Shown in pieces: positions 28,743-37,885 of a DNA stretch of 64,000 bases. Position 1 is the stretch's first letter. Each line of letters starts with the position of its first letter. A program made the translations under genes and the position numbers. The stretch comes from Alteromonas salexigens (GTDB taxonomy: Bacteria > Pseudomonadota > Gammaproteobacteria > Enterobacterales > Alteromonadaceae). The stretch covers positions 169,610 to 233,609 of the forward strand of contig NZ_JAOTJC010000013.1 of assembly GCF_025628895.1 (NCBI RefSeq), in the 5' to 3' direction. Below the pieces are notes generated by a model. The model ran no database searches. It saw only the letters and a list, made by a program, of their open reading frames with translations, and had not been told where the DNA came from.

Positions 28743-29741
28743 TCAGTAGCCTCGTTTTATCCGATCAGAAAGATAACCCACCGATACACCGAAGTATGAA
28801 GAGCGGTTCCACTTCATCAGGGTATGGAAGTTATTATAAACCAGATAAATGCGTCCGTCGGGACCATCAGGCATTATTAACGAGGCACGTATGTCCACGT
28901 CAGGCAGCGCGCTGCCATCGTAGCGACGCACACCCAGCTGTTGCCATGCTGCCAGTGGCTGGTAATGCTGCTTATCCAGCCCCCGTTTACTCAGCGCCTC
29001 ATCGCTTGTCAGCGTGACCTGACGTCCCCACGTATAATCACCCTGCCAGCCTTCGGAAGACAAGAAGTTGGCAATCGACGCGAACACATCGGCCGGCGTA
29101 CCCCAGATATCTTTTTTACCGTCCTTATTGTAGTCCACCGCGTAGGTCAGAAAAGAAGTCGGCATAAACTGGCTCTGGCCCATCGCTCCTGCCCACGATC
29201 CCTTGAAGTCGGCCAGTTCAATGTGGCCTTCATTCAAAATAGTCAGTGCGGCGAAAAACTGTTTTCTGAACAGGGTTTCCCGGCGTCCTTCATAGGCCAG
29301 CGAAGACAACGCGGACAATACATCAAACTTGCCCTGAATTCGTCCGAAGTTAGACTCATTTCCCCACAATGCCACGATAAATCTGGGCTGCACCTGATAG
29401 ACATCGGCAATTTCTTCCAGCACTCCGCGGTGTGCAGACAGCTTTTCGACCGCCTGATTCACTTTCCAGTCGGGGACCCGGGTAGCCAGGTAATCATCCA
29501 GGGTAATTTTGCGTTCGGGCTGATTTTTGTCCGATTTGACCACCGTTGGCCGAAACTCGATGGTGGCGAAAGCCTTATCTAACAACGCCGGATCAATGCC
29601 ACGCGTCACGGCTTCCTGTTGTAACTCAGAGAGGTACGCCTGAAAACCCGCCGCTGTTTTGTCTTTTGCTGTCACCGGCATAACTGCCAGACTGCTGGCC
29701 ACCAGCGCCAGCTTTAATATCGAACTTGCTACTTTCATCAT
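28743..29741 (-). CDS. Lytic murein transglycosylase, MltB-like (SLT_2)
   Basis: The 332-residue product has a signal peptide (VASSILKLALVASSLAVMPVTAK) with no lipobox, so it is probably free in the periplasm. The catalytic domain shows ALWGNESNFGRIQGKFDVLSALSSLAYEGRR, with the glutamate in NESNFG, and GSWAGAMGQSQFMPTSF. Such enzymes cleave the glycan strand of peptidoglycan, forming 1,6-anhydromuropeptides. The start overlaps the ycgL stop by four bases. In E. coli no such gene lies between ycgL and ycgM. Confidence 0.9.
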   Translation of the reverse strand: MMKVASSILKLALVASSLAVMPVTAKDKTAAGFQAYLSELQQEAVTRGIDPALLDKAFATIEFRPTVVKSDKNQPERKITLDDYLATRVPDWKVNQAVEKLSAHRGVLEEIADVYQVQPRFIVALWGNESNFGRIQGKFDVLSALSSLAYEGRRETLFRKQFFAALTILNEGHIELADFKGSWAGAMGQSQFMPTSFLTYAVDYNKDGKKDIWGTPADVFASIANFLSSEGWQGDYTWGRQVTLTSDEALSKRGLDKQHYQPLAAWQQLGVRRYDGSALPDVDIRASLIMPDGPDGRIYLVYNNFHTLMKWNRSSYFGVSVGYLSDRIKRGY

Positions 29742-30037
29742 TTAGTTTCTGGTCTTTTCGGCAACCCCTGCTCAACACGGTGCGCTTCCAGCAGGTTGTC
29801 TTCCTTAGGGGGCAGTTGCAGATAAAAGCCTTTTTCTTCCATTGCTTCGCGGACGTTGTTCACCGCCACACCGGCCAGGGTTTTACGTTTGTCCAGCGCC
29901 ACCACCATAACCAGTTCGGGCTTTCCAAACTGCTCCATGAGCGCTTCAGGAATATCGTCAAACTGCTCTTGTTTAGGCACATACAGAAACATGCCCGGCT
30001 TTTTTTTACTTCGGTATACTGCACACAACATAATCAA
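29738..30037 (-). CDS. ycgL: YcgL domain protein
   Basis: This 99-residue protein has the YcgL opening CAVYRSKKKPGMFLYVPKQEQFDDIPEALMEQFGKPELVM, near-invariant in the family. Function is unknown. It lies 11 bases downstream of rnd and overlaps the lytic transglycosylase gene, so it probably belongs to one long minus-strand unit. Confidence 0.93.
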   Translation of the reverse strand: MIMLCAVYRSKKKPGMFLYVPKQEQFDDIPEALMEQFGKPELVMVVALDKRKTLAGVAVNNVREAMEEKGFYLQLPPKEDNLLEAHRVEQGLPKRPETK

Positions 30038-30048
30038 AACTCTTAAAA

Positions 30049-31206
30049 TTAGTCGTTTTCTGACTCACCCAGAATGCGGATAACAGCAGGCGCGAACAAT
30101 GGCGCTCGCCACCCCACCAGTAAGTCTGGTTTCAGCCCCTGGGCCCGGGTTTCACACATATCAAACCATCGCCACTTTAACAGTTGGTTCAGTTGCTTCT
30201 TTGAAGCCAGGACTTCGGGTGACACGCCCTGTTCTATCGCTATTTGGTTAGTGGCATGCTTGAGCTCGGCCAGCGTTTTTTTGTATGCCGGCACGTCGAT
30301 CAGGCGTTTGATAACGGCCGGTTTAGCTGCATCATCAAGCGCAGCGTACTCTGCTCTGGCAGTACGCACTATCTCGGTTATAACCTCGCTGTAGCGACGA
30401 AAAGCCGGTGGGCTAATGCCCTCCACTTTCGACAGCGCGCTGCGCGACTCGGGCAGCTTCTGAGCTACCTCAAACAAATGTATTTCTTTAAACACAAAGT
30501 TGAGCGCCAGATCCTTTTCCCGCGCCTTTGCCAGTCGCCAGCCAGCCAGTGCTTTCAGTACGTACAGTTGTTCACTGTTCAGCCGCCAGTTATTTTTAAT
30601 GCCGATATAGGCATATTCCACCGGCATGCTAGCCTGCTTTTTAACCCCCAGCTGCGCCACTTCATCGACCACCCACTGGCGCTTTCCGCGGTCAATAATC
30701 ATATTGTTCAGCTGCTCATAAGCAGGCAACAGGTACAGTACGTCGTTGGCGGCATAGACCAGCTGACTTTCACGCAGCGGGCGTGCCAGCCAGTCGGTAC
30801 GGGACTCCCCTTTATCAAGAGATTCACCACATAGCTCTTCAACCAGTTTGGCATAACCAAGGGTGGCCCCCAGTCCCAGGATACTGGCTGCAAACTGCGT
30901 ATCGAAGACCGGCGCAGGCAACACGCCAAAAAAACTGAGAAAGGTTTCCAGGTCTTCCGAGCAGGAATGCAGAACCTTGGTCACTTCCGGGTTTTCCAGG
31001 AGATGCACAAATGGTCTGAAATCGGAAATAGTAAGCGGGTCGATGAGCACCAGCTGGTGTCCGTCATAGAGCTGGATGAGGCCCAATTTTGGGGTCAGTG
31101 TGCGGGTGCGCACAAACTCAGTGTCCAGCGCCACAGCCTGGTATCGCTGTGCGCGAGCACACACTTCTGCCAGGTCGTTATTAGTGGTGATTAATACATA
31201 GTCCAT
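30049..31206 (-). CDS. rnd: Ribonuclease D
   Basis: The 385-residue product matches RNase D, a 3'-5' exonuclease that trims tRNA precursors and other stable RNAs. The DEDDy residues appear in AVALDTEFVRT (D, E), VLHSCSEDLETF (D) and LVYAANDVLYLLPAYEQL (Y, D), followed by two HRDC-like helical regions (LYVLKALAGWRLAKAREKDLALNFVFKE). In Vibrio and Shewanella the min genes lie between rnd and ycgL as I recall; here they are absent. Confidence 0.95.
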   Translation of the reverse strand: MDYVLITTNNDLAEVCARAQRYQAVALDTEFVRTRTLTPKLGLIQLYDGHQLVLIDPLTISDFRPFVHLLENPEVTKVLHSCSEDLETFLSFFGVLPAPVFDTQFAASILGLGATLGYAKLVEELCGESLDKGESRTDWLARPLRESQLVYAANDVLYLLPAYEQLNNMIIDRGKRQWVVDEVAQLGVKKQASMPVEYAYIGIKNNWRLNSEQLYVLKALAGWRLAKAREKDLALNFVFKEIHLFEVAQKLPESRSALSKVEGISPPAFRRYSEVITEIVRTARAEYAALDDAAKPAVIKRLIDVPAYKKTLAELKHATNQIAIEQGVSPEVLASKKQLNQLLKWRWFDMCETRAQGLKPDLLVGWRAPLFAPAVIRILGESEND

Positions 31207-31216
31207 AGTACGAAAA

Positions 31217-31237
31217 CAGCCGGCAATAAGCCGGCTG
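31217..31237 (-). terminator. Hairpin between fadD and rnd
   Basis: On the minus strand CAGCCGGC pairs with GCCGGCTG across TTATT and is followed by TTTTCG. It lies 30 bases after the fadD stop and only 11 bases before the rnd start, so rnd must have a promoter very close to, or depend on read-through past, this hairpin. Confidence 0.75.
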
Positions 31238-31266
31238 ATATCTTTCTCCCGGGTTAGCGCCAGCCC

Positions 31267-32922
31267 TTAATCACGGAGCTCGCGACGTAAAATTTTTCCA
31301 ACATTGGTTTTCGGCAGATCATCTTTAAAGACCACCTGTTTAGGTACTTTGTACCCGGTAAGATGGGCTCGGCAATGGGTAATCACTGCTTCTTCAGTGA
31401 GTGCCTCGTTTTTCCGAACAATGAACAGTTTAACTACTTCACCACTACTTGCGTGGGGAACACCTACTGCGGCCGCTTCAATGACATCGTCATGCATGGC
31501 TGCCACTTCTTCAATTTCATTCGGAAACACATTGAAACCAGATACCAGGATCATATCTTTTTTACGGTCAACAATATAGAAATAACCTTCATCGTCCACT
31601 GTGGCAATGTCACCGGTCGCCAGCCAGCCGTCTTTGAGTATTTCATCAGTAGACTCTGTGCGGTTCAGATACCCTTTCATCACCTGTGGGCCTTTAACCC
31701 ACATCTCACCTGGCTCACCTTTGCCAACTTCTTTGCCATCTTCATCTAACAGCATAATGTCTGTAGATGGAACCGGCATGCCGATTGCGCCTTTGTAAGC
31801 TTCAATTTGTGGTGGGTTCACCGTCACCACCGGTGAGCATTCGGTCAGTCCATAGCCTTCCAGTAACACGGTACCGGTGACTTTCTGCCATTTTTCGGCC
31901 ACTGGTCGCTGCACGGCCATGCCGCCACCCAAACCGAATTTGAAGTTAGAAAAGTCCAGCTCACTGAATCCTGGGGTGTTCAGCAATCCGTTAAACAGGG
32001 TATTCACACCAGGCAGAATGGTAAACGGGTACTTACTGAGTTCATCTACGAAGGCCGGCATGTCACGGGGATTCGTAATAAGCAGGTTGCGACAACCATA
32101 TTTTACGAATAACAGGCAGTTCGCCAGCAGCGCGAAGATATGGTAAAGCGGCAGTGCCGTGACTACGAAGTCTTTGCCGGGCTCAATGACGGTTTCCAGA
32201 ATACCGGAGACCTGCTCCAGGTTGGCTATCATATTACGGTGAGTTAGCATCGCCCCTTTCGATACGCCCGTGGTCCCCCCGGTGTACTGCAGAAATGCCA
32301 GCTCATCGTTTTGAATATCCGGTCGGGTGTATTGGAGATCCTTGCCGCTCTTGATTGCCGCCATCAAAGGTGTCGCGTCGGATAAGGAATAAGCCGGCAC
32401 CATCTTCTTCACGCGTTTTACTACGAAATTGACAATCCAGCGTTTCGGCGCTGGCAGCATATCGCCCAGCGAAGTAAGCAGTACGTGCTCCAGGTTCGTA
32501 TCACCCAGCACTTTTTCCAGCGTACAGGCGAAATTTTCGACAATAACAATTGCCTTGGCATTGGAATCTACCAACTGATGTTTTAATTCCCGGGCGGTAT
32601 ACAGCGGATTTACATTTACTACCACCATACCGGCGCGCAAAATTCCAAACATGGCCACCGGGTACTGCAGTAAATTCGGCATCATGATGGCCACGGCATC
32701 ACCGCGCTTGAGACCCGAGTTTTGAAGATAGGCGGCGAATTGCGCAGACTGCTCGTCCAGCTCACCAAATGTCATCGACTGACCCATATTAATATAGGCC
32801 ACCTTATCACGATAGGTTTTCACCGATTGCTCAAAAATATCCACAATTGAGCTGTACCGATCGGGGTCTATCTCAGCGGAAACGCGAGGGTCATAATGCT
32901 TGAGCCAGGTTTTATCCACCAA
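31267..32922 (-). CDS. fadD: Long-chain-fatty-acid-CoA ligase
   Basis: The 551-residue product matches FadD. The ATP/AMP motif [18 protein letters not shown], the linker [36 protein letters not shown] and the C-terminal [15 protein letters not shown] are all present. The enzyme activates long-chain fatty acids to acyl-CoA at the inner membrane during uptake, producing the ligand that releases FadR. A FadR-like site lies 68 bp upstream. The order rnd-fadD-(hydrolase)-slp-tsaB is close to that of other gammaproteobacteria. Confidence 0.95.
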   Translation of the reverse strand: MVDKTWLKHYDPRVSAEIDPDRYSSIVDIFEQSVKTYRDKVAYINMGQSMTFGELDEQSAQFAAYLQNSGLKRGDAVAIMMPNLLQYPVAMFGILRAGMVVVNVNPLYTARELKHQLVDSNAKAIVIVENFACTLEKVLGDTNLEHVLLTSLGDMLPAPKRWIVNFVVKRVKKMVPAYSLSDATPLMAAIKSGKDLQYTRPDIQNDELAFLQYTGGTTGVSKGAMLTHRNMIANLEQVSGILETVIEPGKDFVVTALPLYHIFALLANCLLFVKYGCRNLLITNPRDMPAFVDELSKYPFTILPGVNTLFNGLLNTPGFSELDFSNFKFGLGGGMAVQRPVAEKWQKVTGTVLLEGYGLTECSPVVTVNPPQIEAYKGAIGMPVPSTDIMLLDEDGKEVGKGEPGEMWVKGPQVMKGYLNRTESTDEILKDGWLATGDIATVDDEGYFYIVDRKKDMILVSGFNVFPNEIEEVAAMHDDVIEAAAVGVPHASSGEVVKLFIVRKNEALTEEAVITHCRAHLTGYKVPKQVVFKDDLPKTNVGKILRRELRD

Positions 32923-32989
32923 AGCCTCCTTCCGTTATTATTATAATGCCCGAAGACGCGCTCCGGCCTTTTACAGGCACATCTTCGCA

Positions 32990-33006
32990 AACTGGTCTGA
33001 TATCTT
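32990..33006. promoter_or_regulatory. Putative FadR operator upstream of fadD
   Basis: AACTGGTCTGATATCTT has a perfect left half against the FadR model AACTGGTCnGACCAGTT and a degenerate right half (13 of 16 informative positions match). It stands 68 bp before the fadD start, between fadD and the upstream hydrolase gene. Confidence 0.55.
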
Positions 33007-33048
33007 GCGAATAGTATAGGATGCAGCAATAAAAATAAACGGCGCAGT

Positions 33049-33888
33049 TTACAACTGCTCAACAAAATCGCGGATGACAGGGCCGATCAAGTCAGGTTTT
33101 TCCATATGCACATGATGGCCACCCTCAAAATATTCACACCGGCTGTTGGCAAACCAGTCACGGCGTCCGGCGTAAACCTCTGACACTTTTTTGAAGCTCT
33201 GACTGGCGCTGGTAAATAGTACCGGACAGGTAATGTGTTGCATGATATCTCTGGCCTGGGGCTCCGTCAGCCGAACAGTGGAACGGGTACGCAGCCGCGG
33301 ATCGCTGGCCCAAAAGCCATGCCCGCCCGCATCCTGAGTGAGATTACGGCTGAGAATCGCCCGCGCGTGCTCTTCAGGAATATCAGAAACTCTGCACCGT
33401 GCTTTTACTGCGCTGTCCAAGTCCACCGTGCGTAACCGGTTACGACTCTTTTCATAGCGACTTAGCACGGACTCCCGCATTTGCTGCGCGGTGGTATCTT
33501 CTGACTGGGTAAGCGGTCCACAGGCATCCAGACTGATCACCCCTTTCACCTTCTCCGGAAAGAGGCCGGCATACAGCGTAGCCAGAATACCGCCCATTGA
33601 ATGCCCCAACAGCACCACCTGCTGCCAGCTTTGTTGCTCAATGAGGGCAAAGAGGTCCTGGATGTAGTCTATTTGATTGTAATGGGCGCCCTGGGGACGA
33701 TGAGAGGCGTGGCCGTGACCTGCCAGATCCAGCGCGATAAAATGTTGCTCTTGTAGGTAGGGGGCCAGCGGGCGCAGGCTCTCGGCATTATCTAAATACC
33801 CATGCAGTCCCAACACCACCGTGCCTGTTCCCTGGTTATCCAGCCCGGTAAGAATGACGGGCCCGGCATGAAATTCGGTTTCCAGCAT
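33049..33888 (-). CDS. Alpha/beta-hydrolase (serine hydrolase-like)
   Basis: The 279-residue product has the alpha/beta-hydrolase pattern: LGLHGYLDNAESLRPLAPYL (oxyanion region), VVLLGHSMGGILATLYAGLFPE with the nucleophile serine in GHSMGG, and a terminal FEGGHHVHMEKPDLI with the catalytic histidine. It resembles the SERHL-type serine hydrolases. The substrate is unknown; probable cytosolic esterase or thioesterase. It lies 127 bases upstream of fadD on the same strand. Confidence 0.88.
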   Translation of the reverse strand: MLETEFHAGPVILTGLDNQGTGTVVLGLHGYLDNAESLRPLAPYLQEQHFIALDLAGHGHASHRPQGAHYNQIDYIQDLFALIEQQSWQQVVLLGHSMGGILATLYAGLFPEKVKGVISLDACGPLTQSEDTTAQQMRESVLSRYEKSRNRLRTVDLDSAVKARCRVSDIPEEHARAILSRNLTQDAGGHGFWASDPRLRTRSTVRLTEPQARDIMQHITCPVLFTSASQSFKKVSEVYAGRRDWFANSRCEYFEGGHHVHMEKPDLIGPVIRDFVEQL

Positions 33889-33911
33889 ACCTGTTACTTC
33901 CTTTTGCTAAA

Positions 33912-33929
33912 GCGGCAATGCATTGCCGC
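33912..33929 (-). terminator. Palindromic hairpin after slp
   Basis: GCGGCAATGCATTGCCGC is a perfect 18-bp palindrome, 22 bases beyond the slp stop, followed on the minus strand by TTTAGC. The T-run is short, so activity is uncertain. Confidence 0.5.
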
Positions 33930-33950
33930 CTGCCGGGCATGCGATTGCCG

Positions 33951-34628
33951 TTAAAATTCCAAATCTTTCCGGTTATTCCGTCTCGAAGACGAAGAAGGAT
34001 CACTATAATCTTTTGGGGGAAGCGACTTTCTACCAGAGCTTCTTATCGTCGACTTCGGCGGCGCATTCCCCCGTTCAATCACCCGCACCCTTGAGCGATG
34101 ATACCGCCAGCTGGGATGGAAATAAGGGGAGATATAGGGCGAGTACCAACCGGTGTGATAGTTAAAGTAGATACCAGAGACATCATACTCCACTTCTTTG
34201 CGCCACAGATGATAGTCCCGCGCTTTCAGAGTTGGGTACATGTAGGGTTGTTCACCCACCATACCCGCTGTCGGGCTGCCCACACTACCCACGAAAGTTA
34301 CCGTTCTGCCTTCTTCGAAGGAAATAGGATCGACAAACCCTTCAATAAGCACTTTAAACCGGCCCACAGTTTCAGCTGAGGTATTGGGTTTACCGTAATG
34401 ATTGAGGGGGAAGTGAACCACTTCAATGAAAGTTTTTTGCGGCTTGTTTTCAACGCCGACGACTACCCCACCCCAGCGAGCAGGCTCGCCCAGCTGTGCG
34501 TTACCACTGGTCACCGCCCTGGTGTAGCTAACCAATGAAGTATCATCTTTCACATCTATGGCAGCTGGCACGATGGCACATCCGGCCATTGTCAGTACCG
34601 CCAGAAGAGTCATAATTCTGATTAACAT
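33951..34628 (-). CDS. Slp family outer-membrane lipoprotein
   Basis: The 225-residue product begins with a lipoprotein signal (TLLAVLTMAGC, Cys17). The Slp-family core follows: ARWGGVVVGVENKPQKTFIEVVHFPLNHYGKPNTSAETVGRF, FVDPISFEEGRTVTFVGSV and YLWRKE-like YHLWRKEVEYDV. Slp proteins are outer-membrane lipoproteins induced by stress or starvation in E. coli. The position between fadD and tsaB matches yeaY of E. coli. The C-terminus is unusually rich in Arg, Ser and Pro (about residues 180-225). Confidence 0.9.
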   Translation of the reverse strand: MLIRIMTLLAVLTMAGCAIVPAAIDVKDDTSLVSYTRAVTSGNAQLGEPARWGGVVVGVENKPQKTFIEVVHFPLNHYGKPNTSAETVGRFKVLIEGFVDPISFEEGRTVTFVGSVGSPTAGMVGEQPYMYPTLKARDYHLWRKEVEYDVSGIYFNYHTGWYSPYISPYFHPSWRYHRSRVRVIERGNAPPKSTIRSSGRKSLPPKDYSDPSSSSRRNNRKDLEF

Positions 34629-34807
34629 GCAGTTATCCTAACTTAATTACACGACTATACACTGAGTATTACACGTCAGCCTGAACACTAGCTGAATTCC
34701 GTTGCAGCAAGGCTTTGGCAGGCTAGCCCGGGACGGCTTTGGGGCTAATGACTTCCCTGCCCTGTGCAGCTGAGATCAGGCCTTAGCCAGACTAGCAGCC
34801 CTGCGTG

Positions 34808-35113
34808 TCAGGCGTAAAGATCTACGCCAAACATTTCGCGAATGTTTTCGCGCTGTCTGGCTTTTTCCAGGGCGGTATATGACGCAATCGCTGTGCGGCT
34901 CTGGGCATTGTTATCTTCGCGTATAAACTGTTGGTACTGGCGGGCCTGCTCAAAATCCTGAGCACTCTGGGGGGCTTTTAGGACGAACTGCCCCGGGTTA
35001 ACCGGCTGGGGTTTATCGGTGGCGGACTCAACCGCAGGGGCAGCCCCACCACGAGGGTTACGACTTTGCGGTTGATCTGCAGGTGATACCGAAAACGAAG
35101 TATTTATAATCAT
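34808..35113 (-). CDS. Small conserved protein of unknown function
   Basis: This 101-residue frame has a Pro/Asn/Gln-rich N-terminal half and a helical C-terminal half (AQDFEQARQYQQFIREDNNAQSRTAIASYTALEKARQRENIREMFGVDLYA). No signal peptide or known domain is seen. I accept it as real because its composition is protein-like, it is on the same strand as the tsaB gene, and the tail EKARQRENIREMFGVDLYA recalls small hypothetical proteins of Alteromonadales. The 180 bases before slp hold nothing I can name. Confidence 0.6.
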   Translation of the reverse strand: MIINTSFSVSPADQPQSRNPRGGAAPAVESATDKPQPVNPGQFVLKAPQSAQDFEQARQYQQFIREDNNAQSRTAIASYTALEKARQRENIREMFGVDLYA

Positions 35114-35184
35114 GCGCGGTAAACGGGGCTAATTAATTCTTTACTGACAAATATTCAAACGAGCAATTTTCGTGCCCTTTAACA

Positions 35185-35874
35185 TTACTCTCTGCCCGGC
35201 AGCTTTTTCCAGGTGACTTTATCGCGCAGATAAACCGGCTCCACGTTACCGGCCGTGACGGCCCCACCTTGCTGATAGAGACGTTCAGCCAGCGGGAGCA
35301 TGGCCTCTGCGTTCGGATACAACACCACTACTTCAGCGGCATGCTGCTCTTTGTACTCATTCAGGACCGCGTAAGCGTCCCAGCCGGTTCCGGCCAGCAC
35401 AGCGTTTGGCTGTTCAAGCTGGGTTGCCGCCGCTTCCGGAGCACAAACCTGTTCGTCTGTCAGGCTTTCAGCCAATCCATCGTTAAGTGTGAAGGCGGCA
35501 AAGTATACCTCTCCCATTCTTGCATCAATAGCCACGTACGCAGTCGTTTTACCTGACTCCTGCATTGCCTGCTGTGCCATAGCCGCCAGCGTGCTCACGC
35601 CGGCCACCGGCCGTTCACTGCCAAACGCGAGACCTTGTATCATGCCGGTGGCAATGCGAACCCCGGTAAAACTACCCGGGCCACGGCCATAGGCCAGGCA
35701 ATCAATATCAGTCAGCGTTAGCCCGGCTTCAGAAAGCACCGCGTCTACCATTGGCAGTAACTTCTGGCTGTGCTGTTGCGGGCAGACTTCAAACTGGCTG
35801 TATACTTTGTTGCCATCCTTTACGGCAACAGAGCAGGCTTCAGTGGCGGTATCTATAGCAAGAATTCGGCTCAT
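35185..35874 (-). CDS. tsaB: tRNA N6-threonylcarbamoyladenosine biosynthesis protein TsaB
   Basis: The 229-residue product matches TsaB (YeaZ): the ASKHA-fold opening ILAIDTATEACSVAV, CLAYGRGPGSFTGVRIATGMIQGLAFG and a C-terminal VEPVYLRDKVTWKKLPGR. TsaB pairs with TsaD and, with TsaE and TsaC, makes the t6A modification of tRNAs reading ANN codons. The start is 3 bases after the yoaA stop, so the helicase and TsaB are co-transcribed. Confidence 0.95.
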   Translation of the reverse strand: MSRILAIDTATEACSVAVKDGNKVYSQFEVCPQQHSQKLLPMVDAVLSEAGLTLTDIDCLAYGRGPGSFTGVRIATGMIQGLAFGSERPVAGVSTLAAMAQQAMQESGKTTAYVAIDARMGEVYFAAFTLNDGLAESLTDEQVCAPEAAATQLEQPNAVLAGTGWDAYAVLNEYKEQHAAEVVVLYPNAEAMLPLAERLYQQGGAVTAGNVEPVYLRDKVTWKKLPGRE

Positions 35875-35877
35875 GGG

Positions 35878-37800
35878 TTATTGCTCGTCATTAATATTGG
35901 AAAGAAAACTGTCAACTTCATCTAAGCTTCGGGTGCGATGCATATCCGGCAAACTGGCCAGAAACGTTTTAGCGTAGTGCCGGGTTACCAGACGATTATC
36001 GCAAATGACCAGTACGCCTTTGTCGTTAGGATCACGAATGAGTCGGCCAGCTCCCTGCTTGAGCGTAATTACCGCCTGGGGGATCTGAATAGCCGCAAAC
36101 GGGTTGCCGCCACGCTTTTTCACGTCTTCAATGCGTGCTTGCAGTAAAGGATCATCCGGTGAGGCAAACGGCAGCTTATCTATCATGACACACACCAGAT
36201 CGTTGCCGCGTACGTCGACCCCTTCCCAAAAGGCGCCGGTGCCCAGCAGTACTGCATTTTTCTTGGTCAGATACTCATCCAGCAGGGCTTGCTTGGTGGT
36301 GGTCCCCTGCACCAGTAGCGGGTTGTCTACTTCGTCTTCCAGACGCCCGGCAATTTCCCGCAGCATGGCATGACTGGTAAACAGCAGGAAGCACCGCCCG
36401 TTACTGGCTTTAATCAGACGCTTCGCGGTCTCCAGCAAGGTCTCGCGCATGGCGAAGCTATTTGGTTCCGGGAGGTGTCTGGGCACGCACAGCACCGCCT
36501 GTTCCTGATAGTTAAACGGACTGTCTAAGCCCAGGGTTCTGGCGTCCTCTAATCCCATTCGTCGCTGGAAATGCTCAAACCCGCCATTCACCATTAGTGT
36601 TGCGGAAGTAAACACCCAGCCCCTCGGCGGGGAAGACACAAACCGTCTGAATTTTGCCGCGATAGACAAGGGGGTTAGATGCATGATCAGGTGACGAGGC
36701 GTAGTTTCGTACCACAAGCTCACACCGTCCTGCTTATTATCGCTTAATGCCGCGAGTTTTTCTCTGGCCTGCACTATGCGTTCGTAAAGGTTATCGAGGT
36801 CCTTATCACGCCCGATATGCAGCTTGCAGACTTCGTGCAAAACCCCCAGAGCTTCTGCCAGCTTACCCACCTCCGCACGCACTTCATCGCGGTCCAGCGC
36901 TTCAGCCCAGTTACCGCGTTGTGGCGTATCGGGGAACAACAGGCGTAAATCAGAGGCCAGCATGCGACATTTGTCGGCCGTTTTGTCCAGCTGCTCCACG
37001 TCTTTCAGCACGGTGCGGTAAATGAGTGTGATATCTTTGGCCAGATCGTGTATTTGCCGGGTAGACATGGACTCACCGAAATAATCGGAGGCAATATCCG
37101 GGATCTGGTGCGCTTCGTCGAAAATAATGGCATCCGCTTCGGGAATAAGTTCGCCGAACCCGGTGTCTTTTAACGCCATATCGGCAAAGAAAAGATGGTG
37201 ATTCACCACAATAACATCGGCATCCAGAGCTTTACGGCGCGCTTTTACCAGGTAACACTCTTCATAATCGGGGCAGTCCCGCCCTAGGCAGTTGTCTACG
37301 GTGGAGGTAACCAGTGGCAATACCTTGGCATCTTCCGGCAATTGCTTAAGCTCGCCCATATCACCAGTTTTGGTCGTCGTCGCCCACTGACGCACAGTGG
37401 AGAGCTGGTCCAATACGTCTTTTTCCACCAGCGTGGAGTTGCCCCCGTGCTGCGCCACCCGGTGCAAACACAGATAATTGGCGCGCCCCTTCAGTAAGGC
37501 AGTCTTGCGGCGTGAGGCCAGCGCTTTTTTCACCAGAGGCAGATCGCGGTGATATAGCTGCTCCTGCAGATTTTTGGTGCCGGTGGAGATGATAGCCTTG
37601 CCTTCTGAAAGCAGCACCGGTCCCAGATAGGCAAACGTCTTGCCTGTGCCGGTCCCCGCTTCCACCACCAGGCTTTGCTGATCTTCAATAGCTGACTTTA
37701 CGGCATTCGCCATGTCTGTCTGTGCCTGCCGGGGCACAAAGCCGGAGATGGTTTTAGCTAATTCACCGTTTTCAGAAAACAGGCTCGTGACCGACGCCAT
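35878..37800 (-). CDS. yoaA: YoaA-type ATP-dependent DNA helicase (XPD/DinG-like)
   Basis: I start at the ATG at 37800 (MASVTSLFSENGELAKTI), which has AAGG five bases upstream; a GTG at 37812 is in frame. The 640-residue product has Walker A VEAGTGTGKTFAYLGP, the DEAH box AIIFDEAHQIPD, the four-cysteine Fe-S region (LCLHRV... CLGRDCPDYEECYLVKARR) and helicase motif VI QGAGRLIRDPNDKG. YoaA is an XPD-family 5'-3' helicase that helps repair stalled replication with the HolC subunit of DNA polymerase III. It leads the yoaA-tsaB unit. Confidence 0.92.
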   Translation of the reverse strand: MASVTSLFSENGELAKTISGFVPRQAQTDMANAVKSAIEDQQSLVVEAGTGTGKTFAYLGPVLLSEGKAIISTGTKNLQEQLYHRDLPLVKKALASRRKTALLKGRANYLCLHRVAQHGGNSTLVEKDVLDQLSTVRQWATTTKTGDMGELKQLPEDAKVLPLVTSTVDNCLGRDCPDYEECYLVKARRKALDADVIVVNHHLFFADMALKDTGFGELIPEADAIIFDEAHQIPDIASDYFGESMSTRQIHDLAKDITLIYRTVLKDVEQLDKTADKCRMLASDLRLLFPDTPQRGNWAEALDRDEVRAEVGKLAEALGVLHEVCKLHIGRDKDLDNLYERIVQAREKLAALSDNKQDGVSLWYETTPRHLIMHLTPLSIAAKFRRFVSSPPRGWVFTSATLMVNGGFEHFQRRMGLEDARTLGLDSPFNYQEQAVLCVPRHLPEPNSFAMRETLLETAKRLIKASNGRCFLLFTSHAMLREIAGRLEDEVDNPLLVQGTTTKQALLDEYLTKKNAVLLGTGAFWEGVDVRGNDLVCVMIDKLPFASPDDPLLQARIEDVKKRGGNPFAAIQIPQAVITLKQGAGRLIRDPNDKGVLVICDNRLVTRHYAKTFLASLPDMHRTRSLDEVDSFLSNINDEQ

Positions 37801-37885
37801 AGTTACCTTCACTGCCGAGAAAAACCGGCATTATGCCAAATAACGCCCTTCAGATCCGGCAAAATATGCAGAACCCGGTGAAGGA

